18,499 nucleotides of DNA from Pseudomonadota bacterium (GCA_021847385.1 JAJZTV010000014.1:1-18499); one strand, 5' to 3'. Shown: positions 1-7,850, counted from the stretch's first letter. Notes: generated by a model not told the origin, from the letters alone. A program made the numbers and translations.

Positions 1-9
1 TTCCGATCT
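1..9. other. Illumina adapter remnant at left contig end
   Basis: The first nine bases, TTCCGATCT, equal the last nine bases of the standard Illumina adapter. The last nine bases of the window are their exact reverse complement. Matching adapter ends on both sides of a contig are what untrimmed reads leave behind. The bases are read here as non-genomic, so the first codons of the hisC fragment (through about residue 3) are not reliable. Confidence 0.85.
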
Positions 10-338
10 CCCAGGTCGCGGCCGAGTTCGCCTTGCGCCATGTGGCGGAACTGGAGGCGCAGGCAGCCAGGATCGTGGCCGAGCGTGCCCGTCTGCATGC
101 GGCCTTGGCACAACAGTCGGGTGTGACGGTGTTCGACAGCCAGGCCAACTTTCTGCTGTTTCGGGTGGCCGATGCCGTTAAAGTCTTCACTGGGCTCAAG
201 GCCCGCGGGGTATTGATCAAGAATCTGCATGGGGCGCACCCCTTGCTCAACGATTGCTTGCGTGTAACCGTCGGCGCGCCGGAGGAGAACGATGCCTTCC
301 TCGCCGCGCTGGCTGCCGAATTGGAAGCGAGAGGATAG
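3..338 (+). CDS. hisC: Histidinol-phosphate aminotransferase, C-terminal part
   Basis: This is the 3' end, about 110 codons, of the PLP-dependent enzyme that converts imidazole-acetol phosphate and glutamate to histidinol phosphate in the cytoplasm. The visible part is the small C-terminal domain of fold-type I aminotransferases. It has a helical [14 protein letters not shown] stretch, an FLLFRV strand, a GVLIKNLHG segment, and the family-typical ending [18 protein letters not shown]. The PLP-binding lysine lies upstream, outside the window. The frame is open from the left edge, so no start is visible, and an internal TTG at 33 is not the real start. The truncation coincides with adapter sequence and is an assembly edge. 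hisB starts 5 bp after the stop, so the gene belongs to the histidine operon. A related aminotransferase is possible but unlikely given the neighbours. Confidence 0.88.
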   Translation, partial: PISQVAAEFALRHVAELEAQAARIVAERARLHAALAQQSGVTVFDSQANFLLFRVADAVKVFTGLKARGVLIKNLHGAHPLLNDCLRVTVGAPEENDAFLAALAAELEARG

Positions 339-343
339 ACACG

Positions 344-931
344 ATGCGTACGGCCGAAATCAGCCGCAACACTCTGGAGACCCGGATCACCGTGAAGGTG
401 AACCTGGATGGCTCCGGCCAGGCCAAGCTGGCGACCGGTGTGGCCTTTCTCGACCACATGCTGGACCAGATCGCCCGCCACGGCCTGATCGATCTCGACA
501 TCCGGGCCGAGGGCGACCTGCACATCGACGCCCACCACACGGTGGAAGACATCGGCATCAGCCTGGGCCAGGCCTTCGCCAAGGCGGCCGGCGACAAGAG
601 GGGCATCCGCCGCTACGGCCATGCCTATGTGCCGCTGGACGAGGCCTTGTCGCGCGTGGTGGTCGATTTCTCCGGTCGGCCCGGCCTGGAGTATCACGTC
701 GATTTCACCCGCGCCCGCATCGGCGAATTCGATGTCGACCTGTTCCGCGAGTTCTTCCAGGGCTTCGTCAACCATGCCCAGGTGACCCTGCACGTCGACA
801 ACCTGCGCGGCATCAACGCCCACCACCAGGCCGAGACGGTGTTCAAGGCCCTGGGCCGTGCCCTGCGCATGGCCTTGGAGGCCGATGCGCGCATGGCCGA
901 CGTGGTGCCGAGCACCAAGGGGACGCTGTAA
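344..931 (+). CDS. hisB: Imidazoleglycerol-phosphate dehydratase
   Basis: This monofunctional 195-residue dehydratase makes imidazole-acetol phosphate, a cytoplasmic step of histidine synthesis, and needs Mn2+. The two diagnostic metal-binding motifs are present: DAHHTVED at residues 62-69 and [12 protein letters not shown] at 158-169. An earlier [11 protein letters not shown] motif is also conserved. The length is right for the stand-alone form. There is no N-terminal histidinol-phosphatase domain as in the bifunctional E. coli HisB, so that activity must be encoded elsewhere. I chose the ATG at 344 because GAGAGG lies 9 bases upstream and the protein begins in the usual way ([15 protein letters not shown]). 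The open frame extends upstream to 254, but that part lies over hisC and has no family similarity. The hisC stop is 5 bp upstream. Confidence 0.97.
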   Translation: MRTAEISRNTLETRITVKVNLDGSGQAKLATGVAFLDHMLDQIARHGLIDLDIRAEGDLHIDAHHTVEDIGISLGQAFAKAAGDKRGIRRYGHAYVPLDEALSRVVVDFSGRPGLEYHVDFTRARIGEFDVDLFREFFQGFVNHAQVTLHVDNLRGINAHHQAETVFKALGRALRMALEADARMADVVPSTKGTL

Positions 932-1579
932 GTGCCGGACGTCGCTGTCGTCGATTACGGCATGGGTAACCTGCATTCGGTGGCCAAGGCCATCGAGCAT
1001 GTGGCGCCCAAGGCCGAGGTGGCGGTGACCGGCGACCCGGCCGTGATCGCCCGGGCCGGCCGCGTGGTGTTCCCTGGCCAGGGCGCGGCGCGCGACTGCA
1101 TGGCCGAGATCGACCGGCGCGGCCTGCGCGAGGTGATCGTCGAGGCGTCGAGGAGCAAGCCCTTCCTCGGCATCTGCATGGGCCTGCAGGTCCTGTTCGA
1201 GCACAGCGAGGAGGGCGACACCCAGTGCCTGGGCCTGCTGCCGGGTCGGGTGCTGCGCTTTCCCGATGCGGCCATGCACGACGACAAGGGCAAACGGCTC
1301 AAGGTGCCGCACATGGGCTGGAACAATGTCCATCGGATGATGGAACACCCGATGTGGGCCGGCATCGACGACGGCGCCCGGTTCTATTTCGTCCACAGCT
1401 ATTACGTCGAGCCCGCTTCGCCCGATGTGGTGGCGGGGGTGAGTCACTATCCCTTCGCCTTCACCTGCGCGGTCGCGCGCGACAACCTGTTCGCGGTACA
1501 GTTTCACCCGGAAAAGAGCCAGGCGGCCGGTCTGCGTCTACTTGGCAATTTCATCACTTGGGAAGGCAAGTCGAGGTAA
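932..1579 (+). CDS. hisH: Imidazole glycerol phosphate synthase, glutaminase subunit
   Basis: HisH hydrolyses glutamine and channels ammonia to HisF, which uses it to form IGP and AICAR. The 215-residue protein is a class I glutamine amidotransferase. The nucleophile elbow GICMGLQ puts the catalytic Cys at residue 82, and the FHPEKSQ motif gives His192 and Glu194. The N-terminus [17 protein letters not shown] and the oxyanion-region [10 protein letters not shown] are typical. The start is GTG, placed directly after the hisB stop with no gap, with AAGGGGA about 8 bases upstream inside hisB. Its partner hisF is two genes downstream, separated by hisA, the usual proteobacterial order. Translational coupling to hisB is likely. 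Confidence 0.97.
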   Translation: MPDVAVVDYGMGNLHSVAKAIEHVAPKAEVAVTGDPAVIARAGRVVFPGQGAARDCMAEIDRRGLREVIVEASRSKPFLGICMGLQVLFEHSEEGDTQCLGLLPGRVLRFPDAAMHDDKGKRLKVPHMGWNNVHRMMEHPMWAGIDDGARFYFVHSYYVEPASPDVVAGVSHYPFAFTCAVARDNLFAVQFHPEKSQAAGLRLLGNFITWEGKSR

Positions 1580-1584
1580 GCAAG

Positions 1585-2328
1585 ATGTTGATCATTCCTG
1601 CCATCGATCTGAAAGACGGTCAGTGCGTGCGCCTGAAGCAGGGCGAAATGGACAGCGCCACGGTGTTCTCCGCGGAGCCCGCAGAGATGGCCAAGAAGTG
1701 GCTAGCCAGCGGCGCCCGCCGGCTGCATCTGGTCGATCTCAACGGCGCCTTCGCCGGCAAGCCGGTGAACGAACCCGCGATCAAGGCGATCACCGACGTG
1801 GTCGGCGACGACATTCCGGTCCAGTTGGGCGGAGGCATCCGCGACCTGGAGACCATCGAGCGTTATCTGGACGACGGCATCACCTACGTCATCATCGGCA
1901 GCGCGGCGGTGAAGACGCCGGGCTTCCTGCATGACGCCTGCAATGCCTTCCCCGGCCACATCATCGTCGGCCTCGACGCCAAGGACGGCAAGGTGGCGGT
2001 CGACGGCTGGTCCAAAGTGACCGGCCACGACGTGATCGACCTGGCCAAGCGCTTCGAGGGTTATGGCGTCGAGTCGGTGATCTATACGGACATCGGCCGC
2101 GACGGCATGCTGTCCGGCGTCAATATCGAGGCCACGGTGAAGCTGGCCCAGGCGCTGACCATCCCGGTGATCGCCAGTGGCGGCGTGACCAATCTGGACG
2201 ATGTGCGCAATCTCTGTGCGGTGGAGAGCGAAGGCATCGAGGGCGTGATCACCGGTCGCGCCATCTACGAGGGCACGCTCGACTTCGCCGCGGCGCAGAA
2301 GCTGGCCGACGAACTCGGAGCGACATAA
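1585..2328 (+). CDS. hisA: ProFAR isomerase (phosphoribosylformimino-AICAR-ribotide isomerase)
   Basis: HisA opens the aminoaldose ring of ProFAR to the aminoketose PRFAR, the substrate of HisF-HisH. It is a 247-residue beta/alpha barrel. The start [10 protein letters not shown] carries the catalytic base Asp8, and GLDAKDG carries the second catalytic residue, Asp131. The phosphate-binding half-barrel signatures QLGGGIR and IASGGV are both present. The IGRDG element late in the barrel separates HisA from TrpF. I chose the ATG at 1585 because the protein then starts exactly like its family and a GAGG lies about 8 bases upstream. A longer in-frame ORF reaching back to 1225 runs over hisH and is not real. 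The hisH stop is 5 bp upstream. Confidence 0.97.
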   Translation: MLIIPAIDLKDGQCVRLKQGEMDSATVFSAEPAEMAKKWLASGARRLHLVDLNGAFAGKPVNEPAIKAITDVVGDDIPVQLGGGIRDLETIERYLDDGITYVIIGSAAVKTPGFLHDACNAFPGHIIVGLDAKDGKVAVDGWSKVTGHDVIDLAKRFEGYGVESVIYTDIGRDGMLSGVNIEATVKLAQALTIPVIASGGVTNLDDVRNLCAVESEGIEGVITGRAIYEGTLDFAAAQKLADELGAT

Positions 2329-2374
2329 GCCGATGTTTTCTCCTGACCTCGCACTCCTTACTCCTTACTAAATC
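2329..2374 (+). other. Pyrimidine-rich hisA-hisF spacer with no Shine-Dalgarno
   Basis: This 46-bp gap is the longest within the his genes. It contains the heptamer CTCCTTA twice in direct tandem (2353-2366), preceded by a related CTCCTGA. There is no purine-rich ribosome-binding site in front of the hisF ATG at 2375. Elsewhere in the operon, gaps are 5 bp or less, or the genes overlap. The function is unknown. It could be a small intergenic repeat or a translational element. Confidence 0.5.
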
Positions 2375-3142
2375 ATGGGTCTGGCCAAGCGCATCATCCC
2401 CTGTCTCGACGTGACCGCCGGCCGCGTGGTCAAGGGCGTGCAGTTCGTCGAGCTGCGCGACGCCGGCGACCCGGTCGAAATCGCCAAGCGCTACGACGAC
2501 CAGGGCGCGGACGAGCTGACCTTCCTCGACATCACCGCCAGCTCGGACGAGCGCGACATCATCCTGCACATCATCGAAGAGGTGGCGGCCCAGGTCTTCA
2601 TCCCGCTTACCGTCGGCGGCGGCGTGCGCGCGGTGGAAGACGTCCGTCGCCTGCTCAACGCCGGGGCCGACAAGGTCTCGATCAACACCTCGGCGGTAGT
2701 CAATCCGCAACTGGTGCGCGACGCCTCGGACCGTTACGGCAACCAATGCATCGTGGTCGCCATCGACGCCAAGCGGGTGGCCGGCCCCGAGCCCAAGTGG
2801 GAGGTGTTCACCCATGGCGGCCGCAAGGCGACCGGGCTGGATGCCGTCGAGTGGGCGAAGCAGATGCAGGAATACGGCGCCGGCGAAATCCTGCTGACCA
2901 GCATGGACCGCGACGGCGCCAAGATCGGCTTCGACCTGGAGCTGACCCGGGCCATCTCCGACGCGGTCGAGGTGCCGGTGATCGCCAGCGGCGGCGTCGG
3001 CAACCTGCAGCACCTGGTCGACGGCGTGAAGATCGGCGGCGCCGATGCCGTGCTCGCGGCCAGCATCTTCCACTTCGGCGAATACACCGTGCGCCAGGCC
3101 AAGGAATACATGGCCCAACATGGAATAGAAATGCGCTTATGA
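2375..3142 (+). CDS. hisF: Imidazole glycerol phosphate synthase, cyclase subunit
   Basis: HisF takes ammonia from HisH and converts PRFAR to imidazole glycerol phosphate plus AICAR, linking histidine and purine synthesis. The 255-residue beta/alpha barrel begins [21 protein letters not shown], with catalytic Asp12 in the CLDV motif and Asp131 in AIDAKR. These match Asp11 and Asp130 of the Thermotoga enzyme. The TVGGGVR and IASGGVG phosphate loops and LLTSMDRDG are conserved. The start is fixed by the family N-terminus. No Shine-Dalgarno is visible upstream; the region is pyrimidine-rich instead. The stop overlaps the hisI start (ATGA). Confidence 0.97.
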   Translation: MGLAKRIIPCLDVTAGRVVKGVQFVELRDAGDPVEIAKRYDDQGADELTFLDITASSDERDIILHIIEEVAAQVFIPLTVGGGVRAVEDVRRLLNAGADKVSINTSAVVNPQLVRDASDRYGNQCIVVAIDAKRVAGPEPKWEVFTHGGRKATGLDAVEWAKQMQEYGAGEILLTSMDRDGAKIGFDLELTRAISDAVEVPVIASGGVGNLQHLVDGVKIGGADAVLAASIFHFGEYTVRQAKEYMAQHGIEMRL

Positions 3143-3522
3143 GCGACTGGCTCGACAAGTTGAACTGGCCGGCCGACGGCCTGCTGCCGGCCATCGCCCA
3201 GGACGCCGCCAGCGGCGACATCCTGATGGTGGCCTGGATGAACCGCGAGGCCTTGGCCAAGACGGCCGAGCTGGGCGAGGCCGTGTACTGGTCGCGCTCG
3301 CGTCAGAAGCTGTGGCACAAGGGCGAGGAATCGGGCCATACGCAAAAGGTATTGGACATTCGCACCGACTGCGACGAGGATGTGATCCTCTTGAAAGTCG
3401 AGCAGCAGGGCGGCATCGCCTGCCACACCGGCCGGCACAGCTGTTTCTTCCAGAAATTGGAAAACGATCAATGGAAGGCCGTTGAGCCGGTCTTGAAAGA
3501 CCCCAAGGACATCTACAAGTGA
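3139..3522 (+). CDS. hisI: Phosphoribosyl-AMP cyclohydrolase
   Basis: HisI hydrolyses the adenine ring of PR-AMP to give ProFAR, a zinc- and magnesium-dependent step. The 127-residue protein is the stand-alone cyclohydrolase, not the HisIE fusion of enterobacteria. DCDED at residues 77-81 is the Mg2+ site, and CHTGRHSC at 95-102 supplies cysteine and histidine ligands for zinc. [10 protein letters not shown] and [17 protein letters not shown] are also family signatures. The ATG overlaps the hisF TGA by 4 bases, and its own TGA overlaps the GTG of hisE, so the three genes are translationally coupled. Confidence 0.97.
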   Translation: MSDWLDKLNWPADGLLPAIAQDAASGDILMVAWMNREALAKTAELGEAVYWSRSRQKLWHKGEESGHTQKVLDIRTDCDEDVILLKVEQQGGIACHTGRHSCFFQKLENDQWKAVEPVLKDPKDIYK

Positions 3523-3842
3523 GCGACATCCTCGACCGACTGGCCCAGACCCTGGAGGCCCGCAAGCAGGCGGACCCGCAGAGTTCCTATGTGGCCAAGC
3601 TCTACGCCAAGGGCCTGGACGCCATCCTGAAGAAGGTGGCGGAGGAGGCGGCCGAGACCATCATGGCGGCCAAGGACGGCGAACGCGACAAGATCGTCTA
3701 CGAGACCGCCGACCTCTGGTTCCACAGCATGGTGCTGCTGGCCCAGCAAGGTATCCATCCGGACGAAATCCTCAACGAGCTGGCCCGGCGAGAAGGCCTG
3801 TCAGGATTGGCCGAGAGGGCATCCCGCAAGGAGGACATATGA
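3519..3842 (+). CDS. hisE: Phosphoribosyl-ATP pyrophosphatase
   Basis: HisE splits pyrophosphate from PR-ATP, the second step of histidine synthesis, and supplies the substrate of HisI just upstream. The 107-residue all-alpha protein belongs to the MazG-like NTP pyrophosphohydrolase fold. The acidic Mg2+-binding helix [16 protein letters not shown] sits near residues 38-53, with a second helix [18 protein letters not shown]. The start is GTG inside the hisI stop (GTGA overlap). Being separate from hisI is common in beta- and alphaproteobacteria. The stop overlaps the ATG of the HIT gene, preceded by the strong AAGGAGG at 3828-3834 inside hisE. Confidence 0.95.
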   Translation: MSDILDRLAQTLEARKQADPQSSYVAKLYAKGLDAILKKVAEEAAETIMAAKDGERDKIVYETADLWFHSMVLLAQQGIHPDEILNELARREGLSGLAERASRKEDI

Positions 3843-4174
3843 GCGACTGTATCTTCTGCAAGATCGTGGCCGGGCAGATCCCCAGCCGTAAGGTCTACGA
3901 GGACGACGATGCGCTGGCCTTCCACGACATCAACCCGGCGGCGCCGGTGCATTTCATGATCATTCCCAAGGCGCATGTCGACTCCCTGGTCGAATGTACT
4001 GCTGCGCATCGGGATATCCTGGGTAAAATCCTGCTATTGGCACCCAAGCTGGCCAAGGAGCAGGGCCTGGGCACGGATTTTCGTACCTCGATCAACACCG
4101 GCAAAGGTGCCGGTCAAATGGTTTTCCATCTGCATGTGCATGTGCTCGGTGGGGCCGGGCCGCGGCCGCTATAA
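3839..4174 (+). CDS. HinT-type histidine triad (HIT) nucleotide-binding protein
   Basis: This 111-residue purine nucleoside phosphoramidase belongs to the HinT branch of the HIT family. [13 protein letters not shown] near the N-terminus is typical. The triad HLHVHVLGG has His97, His99 and His101, the last being the usual nucleophile position. [22 protein letters not shown] is the conserved active-site stretch. Family members hydrolyse AMP-lysine and similar phosphoramidates; the physiological substrate is not settled. The gene overlaps hisE by 4 bases behind an excellent AAGGAGG, so it is expressed with the his genes. The hisE-HIT-tatA order recurs in betaproteobacteria. A metabolic role beside histidine synthesis is plausible, since PR-ATP and adenylylated compounds are nearby, but that is inference. 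Confidence 0.93.
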   Translation: MSDCIFCKIVAGQIPSRKVYEDDDALAFHDINPAAPVHFMIIPKAHVDSLVECTAAHRDILGKILLLAPKLAKEQGLGTDFRTSINTGKGAGQMVFHLHVHVLGGAGPRPL

Positions 4175-4208
4175 AGGCAGGCCGCAGACTTTTTGAAGGA
4201 GTAGGGCA

Positions 4209-4433
4209 ATGGGCGGTTTCAGTATTTGGCATTGGCTGATCGTATTGGTGGTGGTGTTGCTGATTTTCGGCACTAAAAAACTGCGTAATATCGGCACCGA
4301 TCTGGGCGGCGCGGTCAAAGGCTTCAAGGATGCGATGAAGGAAGAGCAGAACAAGCCGACCGAACTGCCGCGTCAAGGCGAGGCTGGCGGCAGCACGATC
4401 GAGGGTGAGGTCAAGGACAAGCAACATAGCTGA
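4209..4433 (+). CDS. tatA: Sec-independent protein translocase subunit TatA
   Basis: TatA polymerises in the inner membrane to form the pathway by which folded twin-arginine substrates cross. The 74-residue protein has one N-terminal membrane helix (about residues 5-20, [16 protein letters not shown]). The conserved FGTKKL hinge follows, then an amphipathic helix ([20 protein letters not shown]) and a charged, flexible tail. GAAGGAG at 4195-4201 is 7 bases before the ATG, a strong ribosome site that fits the need for excess TatA over TatB and TatC. It lies 34 bp after the HIT gene without a terminator, so it is probably on the same transcript. Confidence 0.95.
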   Translation: MGGFSIWHWLIVLVVVLLIFGTKKLRNIGTDLGGAVKGFKDAMKEEQNKPTELPRQGEAGGSTIEGEVKDKQHS

Positions 4434-4495
4434 TCATTCAAGTGAGGGCAGGGTGAGGATAAGCATCTCGCCGGGCCCTTCGCGCCTCCCCAATC
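4434..4495 (+). other. tatA-tatB spacer with short hairpin, no obvious RBS
   Basis: This 62-bp gap separates tatA from tatB. A short hairpin can form from GGTGAG and CTCGCC (one G-U pair) about 20 bases before the tatB ATG. The bases just upstream of that ATG are C-rich and hold no Shine-Dalgarno. The arrangement could reduce TatB relative to TatA, but this is inference from sequence alone. Confidence 0.35.
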
Positions 4496-4942
4496 ATGTT
4501 TGATATCGGTTTTTCCGAACTCCTGTTGATCGGCGTCGTGGCCTTGGTTGTCCTCGGTCCGGAGCGGCTTCCTAAAGTCGCGCGCACGGTGGGCAGCCTG
4601 CTTGGCCGTTTGAATCGTTACGTTTCCCAGGTCAAGCAGGATGTCGAACGCGACATGCAGCTCGATGAGTTGCGTAAGACGCAGCGCGAGATGCAGGCGC
4701 AGGCGCAGCAATTCGAAATCGTGGCCGAGGAAACCAGCCAAACCATCCACCAAGGGTTAAGTCAGGTCGAGAAAGTGGCCGAGGCCATGGCGGCCACGGA
4801 TGGCGGATTGGCGCTGCAACAGAGCGAGCAGATCAAGGCGGAGGGCATGGCCTCTGAAGAGATGCCTGCCCAGGCACAGCTTGAGTTAAGCCTCGAACCT
4901 GAGCCTCCGGCTGCCGGATCGAAATCTCACGACCATGGATAG
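4496..4942 (+). CDS. tatB: Sec-independent protein translocase subunit TatB
   Basis: TatB pairs with TatC to bind twin-arginine signal peptides. The 148-residue protein starts [20 protein letters not shown], a single membrane helix with the conserved Glu8, followed by the [13 protein letters not shown] hinge and amphipathic helix. A long coiled-coil-prone charged region follows (about 40-85, [22 protein letters not shown]...), then a low-complexity acidic and proline-containing tail. The hinge reads PERLP, which marks TatB against TatA's TKKL. No ribosome-binding site is visible before the ATG, but the start is fixed by the family N-terminus. The last 8 bases overlap tatC, so translation of the two subunits is likely coupled. 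Confidence 0.95.
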   Translation: MFDIGFSELLLIGVVALVVLGPERLPKVARTVGSLLGRLNRYVSQVKQDVERDMQLDELRKTQREMQAQAQQFEIVAEETSQTIHQGLSQVEKVAEAMAATDGGLALQQSEQIKAEGMASEEMPAQAQLELSLEPEPPAAGSKSHDHG

Positions 4943-5741
4943 CCAAGAAACCTTCATTTCGCATTTGATCGAATTGCGCAATCGCCTGCTCAAGGCGGTG
5001 CTGGCTTGGGTGCTGTGGTTTGTGGTCCTTGTGCCCTTTGCCAATCATTTGTATGCCTTGTTGGCCCAACCCTTGCTGGCGAAGTTGCCCAAAGGCGGGC
5101 AGATGATCGCTACCGAGGTGGTCACGCCGTTCTTCGTGCCGATCAAGGTGGCGATGATGACGGCCTTTCTCGGCGCCTTGCCTTACATCCTCTATCAATT
5201 GTGGTCGTTTATCGCGCCCGGGCTGTATGCGCACGAGAAAAAATTCATCTTGCCGCTGGTGATATCCAGTGTGGTGCTTTTCGCCTGCGGCATGTCTTTC
5301 GCCTATTTCTTCGTGTTTCCGGTGGTGTTCGGTTTTATTGTGGGCATTGCGCCGCAAGGCGTCGCGGTGATGACGGATATCAGCAAATATTTGGATTTTG
5401 TCATTACTCTGTTTGTTGCCTTCGGTATCACTTTCGAAGTGCCCATCGTCGTGGTGGCCTTGGCCCGGATGGGCATGGTGAGTGTCGAGCAGTTCAAGCA
5501 GGCGCGGCCTTATGTGATCGTCGGCGCCTTTGTCGTCGGTGCGATCTTCACGCCGCCCGATGTCATTTCCCAGATCATGCTGGCGGTACCACTTTGGCTG
5601 CTTTATGAGTTGGGTGTGCTGGTCGCTAGCTGGGTCGAGAAGAAGGCAGGCGCTACGGAAGAGGAGGCCTATCGCCCTTTGAGCGAGGATGAACTCGACA
5701 GCGAGCTAGATAGCATCGAAAGCGAGCAAAACAGGCCGTAA
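4935..5741 (+). CDS. tatC: Sec-independent protein translocase subunit TatC
   Basis: TatC is the six-span inner-membrane receptor for twin-arginine signal peptides. The 268-residue protein aligns along its length with what is known of E. coli TatC. The N-terminal cytosolic [13 protein letters not shown] contains the signal-recognition Glu13-Leu-Arg. The first periplasmic loop reads [15 protein letters not shown], and the cytosolic loop ends [15 protein letters not shown]. Glu168 in ITFEVPIVV matches the essential membrane glutamate. [19 protein letters not shown] precedes the last two spans. The C-terminal 40 residues are charged and longer than in E. coli. The start overlaps tatB by 8 bases. 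A strong intrinsic terminator lies 26 bp after the stop and closes the his-HIT-tat unit. Confidence 0.97.
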   Translation: MDSQETFISHLIELRNRLLKAVLAWVLWFVVLVPFANHLYALLAQPLLAKLPKGGQMIATEVVTPFFVPIKVAMMTAFLGALPYILYQLWSFIAPGLYAHEKKFILPLVISSVVLFACGMSFAYFFVFPVVFGFIVGIAPQGVAVMTDISKYLDFVITLFVAFGITFEVPIVVVALARMGMVSVEQFKQARPYVIVGAFVVGAIFTPPDVISQIMLAVPLWLLYELGVLVASWVEKKAGATEEEAYRPLSEDELDSELDSIESEQNRP

Positions 5742-5767
5742 TGTTCATAACAGGTGCACATTTCAGC

Positions 5768-5797
5768 AAAACGCCCCAATACGGGGCGTTTTGTTTT
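5768..5797 (+). terminator. Intrinsic terminator after tatC
   Basis: AAAACGCCCC (5768-5777) pairs perfectly with GGGGCGTTTT (5783-5792) around the 5-base loop AATAC. A G and four more T residues follow. This is a textbook rho-independent terminator 26 bp after the tatC stop. It is the first clear terminator after the left edge and marks the end of the his-HIT-tat operon. Confidence 0.93.
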
Positions 5798-5840
5798 GGT
5801 GCGTGTCTGGTAAGCGATTGTTTTTTCGTGCACTATTTTA

Positions 5841-5856
5841 AGGCATGACTCTTGCT
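5841..5856 (+). promoter_or_regulatory. Sigma-54 promoter for amt
   Basis: AGGCATGACTCTTGCT fits the -24/-12 consensus TGGCACG-N4-TTGCW with two mismatches. The invariant GG (5842-5843) and GC (5854-5855) are exactly 10 bases apart. Transcription would start near 5867, leaving a 22-base leader that still holds the GGAGG ribosome site. Nitrogen-regulated amt genes in proteobacteria are commonly transcribed by sigma-54 with NtrC, which supports the call. Single GGTGC or TGCAC half-sites occur at 5753-5757, 5796-5802 and 5829-5833. None forms a properly spaced NtrC palindrome. Confidence 0.72.
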
Positions 5857-5878
5857 TGCAGTCTTTCCTGTTTGCATT

Positions 5879-5883
5879 GGAGG
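5879..5883 (+). promoter_or_regulatory. Ribosome binding site that fixes the amt start
   Basis: GGAGG ends 5 bases before the ATG at 5889. It decides the start against a longer in-frame TTG at 5856, which lies inside the predicted sigma-54 promoter and upstream of its expected transcription start, so could not be translated from that transcript. Confidence 0.8.
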
Positions 5884-5888
5884 CTCTG

Positions 5889-7091
5889 ATGGACGTGTTT
5901 AAATCTGGTTCCGACGTGGTATTCCTGCTGTTAGGCGCAGTCATGGTGTTGGCCATGCATGCAGGCTTTGCATTTCTTGAACTAGGGACGGTGCGCAAGA
6001 AGAACCAGGTGAATGCCTTGGTCAAGATTCTGACCGACTTCAGCGTCTCGACTATCGCCTATTTCTTCATCGGCTATACCTTGGCCTATGGCGTCGATTT
6101 CATGTCCGGTGCCGATGTATTGGCCCAGAAAAACGGCTACGAGCTGGTGAAGTTCTTCTTCCTGCTGACCTTCGCTGCGGCGATTCCGGCCATCATCTCC
6201 GGCGGCATTGCCGAACGGGCAAGATTCAATCCGCAATTGGCCGCCACCTTCCTGCTGGTCGGCTTTGTCTATCCCTTCTTCGAAGGCCTGGTCTGGCATG
6301 AAAATCTGGGCTTTCAGGCTTGGCTCAATACGGCGTTCGGGGCCAAGTTCCACGATTTTGCCGGCTCGGTCGTCGTGCACGCGGTCGGCGGTTGGATTGC
6401 CTTGCCGGCGGTGCTCTTGCTTGGTGCGCGGCGCGGCCGCTATCGCCAGGACGGCATGGTTTCGGCGCATCCGCCGTCCAGCATCCCCTTTCTGGCGCTG
6501 GGCGCTTGGATTCTGACCGTCGGCTGGTTCGGCTTCAACGTGATGTCGGCCCAGACTGTCGAGGCTGCTTCCGGCCTGGTGGCGGTCAATTCTTTGATGG
6601 CGATGGTGGGCGGCACCTTGGCGGCCCTGGTAATCGGCCGCAACGATCCGGGCTTCATTCACAACGGTCCATTGGCTGGGCTCGTGGCCGTCTGTGCCGG
6701 CTCGGACCTGATGCACCCGGCCGGTGCGCTGGTGACCGGTATCGTGGCCGGTGCGCTGTTCGTCTGGATGTTCACGATCACCCAGAATAAATGGAAGATC
6801 GACGATGTGCTCGGTGTTTGGCCTTTGCATGGCCTGTGTGGTGCCTGGGGCGGGATCGCGGCGGGTATCTTCGGCGCGAAGGCCTTGGGCGGGGTCGGGG
6901 GGGTCACGCTCGGTGCGCAAACGCTTGGCACCTTGACGGGCATTGTCGTCGCCTTGCTTGGCGGTGCCTTGGTCTATGGCCTGCTTAAGCTGCTCGTCGG
7001 GATACGGCTCGATGCCGAAGAGGAATTCAACGGTGCCGATCTGTCCATCCACAAGATCTCGGCGACACCGGAACGCGAAACCAACTGGTAA
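5889..7091 (+). CDS. amt: Ammonium transporter, Amt family
   Basis: This 400-residue inner-membrane channel conducts ammonium/ammonia into the cell. About eleven hydrophobic spans can be read. The pore signatures are present: HDFAGSVVVH gives Asp156 and pore His164, and VWPLHGLCGAWG gives the second pore His314. These correspond to Asp160, His168 and His318 of E. coli AmtB. IISGGIAERARF and HAGFAFLELGTVRKKN are family motifs. The cytosolic tail ends EEEFNGADLSIHKISATPERE, the region where GlnK/GlnB-type PII proteins dock in relatives. No glnK is adjacent, unlike the common glnK-amtB pair, so any PII partner must be elsewhere. A sigma-54 promoter match precedes the gene. The Rh-type alternative is unlikely. 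Confidence 0.95.
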   Translation: MDVFKSGSDVVFLLLGAVMVLAMHAGFAFLELGTVRKKNQVNALVKILTDFSVSTIAYFFIGYTLAYGVDFMSGADVLAQKNGYELVKFFFLLTFAAAIPAIISGGIAERARFNPQLAATFLLVGFVYPFFEGLVWHENLGFQAWLNTAFGAKFHDFAGSVVVHAVGGWIALPAVLLLGARRGRYRQDGMVSAHPPSSIPFLALGAWILTVGWFGFNVMSAQTVEAASGLVAVNSLMAMVGGTLAALVIGRNDPGFIHNGPLAGLVAVCAGSDLMHPAGALVTGIVAGALFVWMFTITQNKWKIDDVLGVWPLHGLCGAWGGIAAGIFGAKALGGVGGVTLGAQTLGTLTGIVVALLGGALVYGLLKLLVGIRLDAEEEFNGADLSIHKISATPERETNW

Positions 7092-7103
7092 GCCCATTCG
7101 ACC

Positions 7104-7140
7104 GCTAGGCGCAGATCAGTTGTCCGCTGACTCGCCTAGC
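7104..7140. terminator. Candidate shared hairpin between convergent amt and VTT genes
   Basis: GCTAGGCG (7104-7111) pairs perfectly with CGCCTAGC (7133-7140). Within the loop, TCAG can pair with CTGA. The hairpin lies 12 bp after the amt stop and overlaps the last codons of the convergent membrane-protein gene. There is no T-tract on either strand, so it may be a transcript-stabilising end or a weak bidirectional terminator, not a standard one. Confidence 0.4.
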
Positions 7141-7811
7141 TTCTCGTCCACCTGTTCGTCGAAGCTCTTGCCATGGCGGTAGTGCTGATAGAGGCGCACG
7201 CCCAAGATGCTAGACACAATGAATAGACCGGCTGCTAGGGCGACGCGCCACTGGTTGTCCACTTGCACACCGCCGCCGACCAGTGCGAATACGAGGCTTT
7301 GCGGCAGATAACCCAGCACGGAGCCGACGAAGAACGGCAAGGCGCGTACCTTGGAAACGCCGGCAAGCAAATTGGTTATCAGATTGCTCCCCACGGGTAA
7401 CAGCCGAATCAGCAAGGTCATGCTGAATGGATGGCCATGGACAAAATCATCCAGCTTTTGAATCCGTGAGGAATAACGCGCTGCCAACATCGCGCGTCCC
7501 AGGAAGCGCGCGTAGTAGAAGGCCAGGATGCAGCCAATCCCCGCCGCCAGGGTAGCAAGCACGGTGCCGGTCAAGATGCCGAAGGCATAGCCGCCAAGGA
7601 AGGCGATCAACTGCCGAGGCAAGCCGACGGCGGTGAATAAGCCGCCGACTGCCAAGAACAGGAGGTCGCCAGTGAAACCATGTCCGCGCACTTCGTGGTC
7701 GATCCATTTCTCGTCGAGTAGGCCAGCGAACTGGGTGGTGCTGGCCATATAGCCCAGCAATGCCAGAGAAGCGATCACGACGAGGCCACGGAGGATGGTG
7801 CGATAGTTCAT
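7116..7811 (-). CDS. TVP38/TMEM64 (VTT-domain) family membrane protein
   Basis: This 231-residue integral membrane protein belongs to the SNARE-associated/VTT family, related to DedA and TVP38. An N-terminal span sits at about residues 8-24, followed by a re-entrant hydrophobic region. The family core is GYAFGILTGTVLATLAAGIG then FYYARFLGR. The second conserved block is RLLPVGSNLITNLLAGVSKV, then PFFVGSVLGYLPQSLVFALVGGG. A last span precedes a charged C-terminus. DedA-superfamily proteins act in lipid scrambling or membrane homeostasis; the exact role of this one is unknown. The gene stands alone, convergent to amt. The ATG gives a normal start, although the upstream ribosome site is weak. 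Confidence 0.85.
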   Translation of the reverse strand: MNYRTILRGLVVIASLALLGYMASTTQFAGLLDEKWIDHEVRGHGFTGDLLFLAVGGLFTAVGLPRQLIAFLGGYAFGILTGTVLATLAAGIGCILAFYYARFLGRAMLAARYSSRIQKLDDFVHGHPFSMTLLIRLLPVGSNLITNLLAGVSKVRALPFFVGSVLGYLPQSLVFALVGGGVQVDNQWRVALAAGLFIVSSILGVRLYQHYRHGKSFDEQVDEKLGESADN

Positions 7812-7850
7812 ACGGACGCTTAAAGCCGGTTCGGCGAGGGAAAACGCCGC

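Noticed and set aside
254..343. Longer N-terminus for hisB starting at 254
   Set aside because: The extra 30 residues overlap hisC, are unlike any HisB, and a ribosome site supports ATG 344.
5753..5835. NtrC binding sites upstream of amt
   Set aside because: Half-sites GGTGC/TGCAC occur, but none is arranged as a correctly spaced palindrome, so no site is called.
5982..7097. A 371-codon minus-strand frame opposite amt
   Set aside because: It is antisense to a complete Amt protein, with low-complexity H/D/Q/R content and no domains.
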